A stretch of 64,000 bases of DNA from Anaerolineae bacterium (lineage in GTDB: Bacteria; Chloroflexota; Anaerolineae; 4572-78; J111): the NCBI GenBank assembly GCA_023382535.1, contig JAHDWA010000012.1, forward strand, positions 1 to 64,000, given 5' to 3'. Both the position numbers and the translations under genes were made by a program. Positions 61,321-64,000 of this stretch are shown here, piece by piece (position 1 is the first letter of the stretch; every line of letters begins with the position of its first letter). The notes under the pieces are model-generated. The model was not told where the DNA came from. It made no database searches and saw only the letters and a list, made by a program, of their open reading frames with translations.

Positions 61321-61629
61321 GATGATACAATGGAAGCATCGAAGTAAGCAGTGCCGCTAGCTCGATCTAATCCGAAACACATTTAGCGCAAAAAACCCCA
61401 TTGAAATAATTGAAATATTAGAAAGTAGACAAAGTAACGTAATAGGTAGCGGACCTGCCTACCTGAGAGTTGCAGATCGAATGATATTGTGAAAAAATAC
61501 ACAAATTAGGATGAAAGTCATATCGAAAAGATGACACCTAACACTGTGGAGGTCCCCGGTCGTATGATATGCTAAATCCTAATTTGTTAGATGGTTTTAT
61601 CTACTCCACTTTGAGCAAAGGAAAGTATT

Positions 61630-62217
61630 ATGGCTAATCTCACCAAAGCAAACGGAACTAAAGCTGCGGAAACCGAACATCCAAGCGGCGATCCTCGTTT
61701 TAAGCTGGTAGACCGGGCGCTGAAGCGGCTGCAATATCAGCAGGATGCCTTGATTGAAGTGCTCCACACAGCCCAAGAAGCGTTTGGCTACCTCTCGGAA
61801 GACTTACTTATTTATACCGCTCACCAGTTAAAGCTACCGCTCAGTTGGGTATATGGCGTGGCGACTTTCTACCACTTCTTTTCCTTAAAGCCCCTGGGCG
61901 AACATACCTGTATTGTCTGCCTGGGTACGGCCTGCTACGTTAAACAGGCCGGCGAAATCGTGTCCAGGCTCGAAGCTGAGTTTGGCATTGAGGCTGGCCA
62001 GACTACCCCGGACGGCAAGTTCAGTCTTTCCACAGCCCGCTGCCTGGGCAGTTGCGGCTTAGCCCCGGTGTTAGTGTTGGACGGCAGTGTGGTGGGCCGC
62101 GAAATGCCCAACTCGACGGTCGAGCGAGTCAGAGTCATGCTAAGCAGCCAGGTTAGTTTGCCTGAACCGAAGCCTGCTGCTGATGCCTTAGAACTAGAGG
62201 AGACGGAAGCTTTATGA
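61630..62217 (+). CDS. hoxE: NAD-reducing hydrogenase diaphorase subunit HoxE / NuoE-like
   Basis: A 195-residue thioredoxin-like [2Fe-2S] protein. Ligands are Cys97 and Cys102 (CLGTAC) and Cys138 and Cys142 (CLGSC), the NuoE/HoxE spacing. The start [20 protein letters not shown] and [20 protein letters not shown] are closer to cyanobacterial-type HoxE than to respiratory NuoE. It belongs with the HoxF gene, which it overlaps by 4 bp, and with HoxU at the window edge. Together these form the diaphorase of a bidirectional group 3d [NiFe] hydrogenase; the hydrogenase genes themselves would lie beyond the window. Confidence 0.87.
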   Translation: MANLTKANGTKAAETEHPSGDPRFKLVDRALKRLQYQQDALIEVLHTAQEAFGYLSEDLLIYTAHQLKLPLSWVYGVATFYHFFSLKPLGEHTCIVCLGTACYVKQAGEIVSRLEAEFGIEAGQTTPDGKFSLSTARCLGSCGLAPVLVLDGSVVGREMPNSTVERVRVMLSSQVSLPEPKPAADALELEETEAL

Positions 62218-63878
62218 ATCGAGTTGAATTGCAAGCCTTAGCCGAAAAGGAAACCGAGCGGCAGCAGCAATTTCGTTGCCGGCTGTTATGTTGTTCCAGT
62301 ACCCCATGTGTTTCGTCGGGTGCTTTATCAGTCCAAGAGGTTTTCCAGCAGGCGATTAAAGAAAATCAACTGACCAAAGAAGTCCAGGTCGTTCCAACCG
62401 GCTGTATGGGTCCATGCAGCCAGGGTCCGCTTGTTAAAGTTCAGACCCAGGGGCAGCCTGATGTTCTCTACGAGGGAGTCACCCCGGCGGTGGCTGAGAA
62501 AATTGTCGCCAAGCATATCCTGCAAGATGGAGCAGAGGATAGTGTAACGGAGCGACATGTGCTTTCCGAGCAAATTCCTTTCTTTACCCGGCAGGTCAAG
62601 ATTGTGCTGGCCAATTCCGGTCTCATTGACCCTGAACGATTTGAAGAATATGTGATGCGTGGTGGCTATCACGCGTTAGCCCACGCGCTCCGCGAGATGA
62701 CTCCGGAACAAATCTGTGATGAGATAACCCGGAGCGGTCTCCGCGGGCGGGGGGGGGCTGGTTACCCTGCCGGTTTAAAGTGGGGTTTGGTCCGCAAATC
62801 GCCGGGAGCTAAAAAATTTGTGGTTGCTAATGGCGATGAGGGCGATCCTGGCGCTTATATGGACCGCACGATTATGGAATCGGACCCGCACCGGGTGCTG
62901 GAAGGAATGGCTATTGCCGGTTATGCCGTCGGGGCCGAGCAGGGCTATGTCTACGTTCGCGGTGAGTATCCGGAGGCGATCAAACGCCTGGAGAAGGCGA
63001 TTCGGACTGCCGAACGGCGGGGTGTGCTGGGCAGCCGGGTTCTGGACAGCAACTTTAGCTTCCGGGTTGACATCCGCATTGGGGCTGGCGCCTTTGTCTG
63101 TGGTGAGGAAACCGCTTTGATGGCCTCGATCATGGGCCGGCGGGGTCAGCCGGTGCCGCGCCCGCCTTACCCTTCTCAAAGTGGTTTGTGGGGCTATCCC
63201 ACCCTGATCAACAATGTGGAGACGTTTGCCAATATCGCCCCGATTATTACCCGAGGCGCCCCCTGGTACGCCAGTATCGGGACAGAGAAGAGCAAGGGGA
63301 GTAAAGTCTTTGCTCTGGCGGGTAACCTGAATACGACCGGCTTGATTGAGGTGCCGATGGGTATTTTGTTACGAGATATTGTTTATGACATTGGCGGGGG
63401 CATTCCTGATGGCCGCACTTTCAAAGCAGCTCAGACCGGTGGCCCCAGCGGTGGCTACCTGCCAGCAGCGCATCTTGATACACCCGTAGACTTTGAAAGC
63501 CTCAAGGCGCTGGGTTCGATTATGGGTTCTGGTGGTCTGGTCATTTTGGACGATAAAAACAGCATGCCTGACATGGCCAAGTTCTTCATGGAATTTTGTA
63601 TGGACGAGAGCTGTGGTAAGTGTTTGCCATGCCGTGTCGGTACGGTTCAGATGTATCGTATTTTGGATCGCTTTACTTCCGGTACAGCCACTCAAACCGA
63701 TTTGAAAAAGCTGGAGGAGCTGTGTGTGATGGTCAAAGAGACCAGCCTGTGCGGCCTGGGGCAATCGGCGCCGAATCCGGTCTTAAGTACCCTGCGCTAC
63801 TTCCGTAATGAATACGAAGCCAAAATCAATGAAGGCGCGGCATGGTTAGCGCTGGCCAAGAATGGAGGCCGTCAATGA
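62214..63878 (+). CDS. hoxF: Diaphorase subunit HoxF (NADH- and FMN-binding)
   Basis: A 554-residue protein. The N-terminal [2Fe-2S] domain uses Cys27 and 32 (CSSTPC) and Cys64 and 68 (CMGPC). The NuoF-like core has the FMN/NADH glycine loop [37 protein letters not shown] and [17 protein letters not shown]. The C-terminal [4Fe-4S] site is [12 protein letters not shown] with the fourth cysteine in SLCGLG. Fusion of the ferredoxin-like domain to the NuoF core is the HoxF arrangement. It oxidises or reduces NAD(H) in exchange with the hydrogenase module. Confidence 0.88.
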   Translation: MNRVELQALAEKETERQQQFRCRLLCCSSTPCVSSGALSVQEVFQQAIKENQLTKEVQVVPTGCMGPCSQGPLVKVQTQGQPDVLYEGVTPAVAEKIVAKHILQDGAEDSVTERHVLSEQIPFFTRQVKIVLANSGLIDPERFEEYVMRGGYHALAHALREMTPEQICDEITRSGLRGRGGAGYPAGLKWGLVRKSPGAKKFVVANGDEGDPGAYMDRTIMESDPHRVLEGMAIAGYAVGAEQGYVYVRGEYPEAIKRLEKAIRTAERRGVLGSRVLDSNFSFRVDIRIGAGAFVCGEETALMASIMGRRGQPVPRPPYPSQSGLWGYPTLINNVETFANIAPIITRGAPWYASIGTEKSKGSKVFALAGNLNTTGLIEVPMGILLRDIVYDIGGGIPDGRTFKAAQTGGPSGGYLPAAHLDTPVDFESLKALGSIMGSGGLVILDDKNSMPDMAKFFMEFCMDESCGKCLPCRVGTVQMYRILDRFTSGTATQTDLKKLEELCVMVKETSLCGLGQSAPNPVLSTLRYFRNEYEAKINEGAAWLALAKNGGRQ

Positions 63879-63899
63879 TACGCCTCGTTTCTTCCTCGA

Positions 63900-63928
63900 A
63901 CTTGTCAACTTTTGCCAATTTGACAAGT
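63900..63928 (+). repeat. Intercistronic hairpin between hoxF and hoxU
   Basis: ACTTGTCAA (63900-63908) and TTGACAAGT (63920-63928) are perfect arms in an 88-bp gap, with no T run after them. Confidence 0.65.
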
Positions 63929-63966
63929 CTACCGCAGATTGTTGAACCCCAAGTGGAGGTATAGTG

Positions 63967-64000
63967 ATGTCTGTTGTTACCCTGACAATTAATGATGAAA
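63967..64000 (+). CDS. hoxU: Start of HoxU (partial, cut by window edge)
   Basis: Only 11 codons are visible, beginning MSVVTLTINDE, with GGAGG 8 nt upstream of the ATG. The start resembles HoxU/NuoG N-terminal [2Fe-2S] domains, which open with a short strand of this type, and hoxU is the expected gene after hoxE and hoxF. The identity rests mostly on gene order. Confidence 0.6.
   Translation, partial: MSVVTLTINDE

Noticed and set aside
61630..62217. Respiratory complex I nuoE
   Set aside because: The N-terminal [13 protein letters not shown] block, and the ferredoxin-like domain fused to the next subunit, fit HoxE/HoxF better, though a Nuo-type assignment cannot be fully excluded.

Overview
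The window looks like Chloroflexota (Anaerolineae/Caldilineae type). The reasons are the many RbsA/RbsC-type sugar ABC cassettes, lipoproteins with valine/glutamate-rich repeats behind the lipobox, a Calx-beta surface protein ending in a YLPL-type tail, a DUF2079 membrane protein, a HoxEFU-type diaphorase, and gene gaps full of palindromes built from short repeated words. Lineage is inferred from gene content only. I saw no rRNA, tRNA, CRISPR array or complete insertion sequence.

Layout. 1-2.4 kb: a DUF1858 redox protein and an arsenic island (arsR, a Cys-tailed methyltransferase, arsM). 2.5-14.3 kb: two parallel sugar-uptake units, each with a LacI regulator, a 139-nt conserved leader element, a substrate-binding protein, a double ATPase and a permease; the first also carries a sugar-type dehydrogenase. 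14.3-20.4 kb: gene debris, a DUF2079 protein, a dead four-helix-bundle gene between inverted repeats, a methyltransferase and PolX. 20.6-30.3 kb, minus strand: a surface protein, a cyclase and three two-component proteins. 30.4-32.3 kb: a probable restriction-modification pair split by a second four-helix-bundle element. 32.3-49.9 kb: an L-arabinose-type catabolic region with two single-ATPase sugar transporters, two UroD-like proteins, a LacI regulator, araA, a second isomerase, an FGGY kinase, araB and araD. 50.1-61.3 kb: an AraC-type response regulator and YesM-type kinase controlling a YtfQRT/YjfF-like (furanose-type) transporter, followed by a DsbA-like protein and an IMPase-family phosphatase. 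61.6-64 kb: the start of a hoxEFU operon.

How it works together. Plant-type pentoses or other sugars would be bound outside, imported by several ABC systems under LacI or two-component control, and L-arabinose would pass through araA, araB and araD to xylulose 5-phosphate. Four promoters share one design: TTGACA, 17 bp, a near-consensus -10, and a palindromic operator placed on or just after the -10.

Most interesting: (1) two copies of an identical-length element (4011-4149 and 10135-10273) with near-identical end boxes, a divergent middle and compensatory base changes, which suggests an undescribed structured RNA ahead of sugar ABC operons; (2) degenerate four-helix-bundle genes that exactly fill two gene gaps, each framed by inverted repeats of its own short word, with the same word also inserted in frame in a nearby coding sequence.
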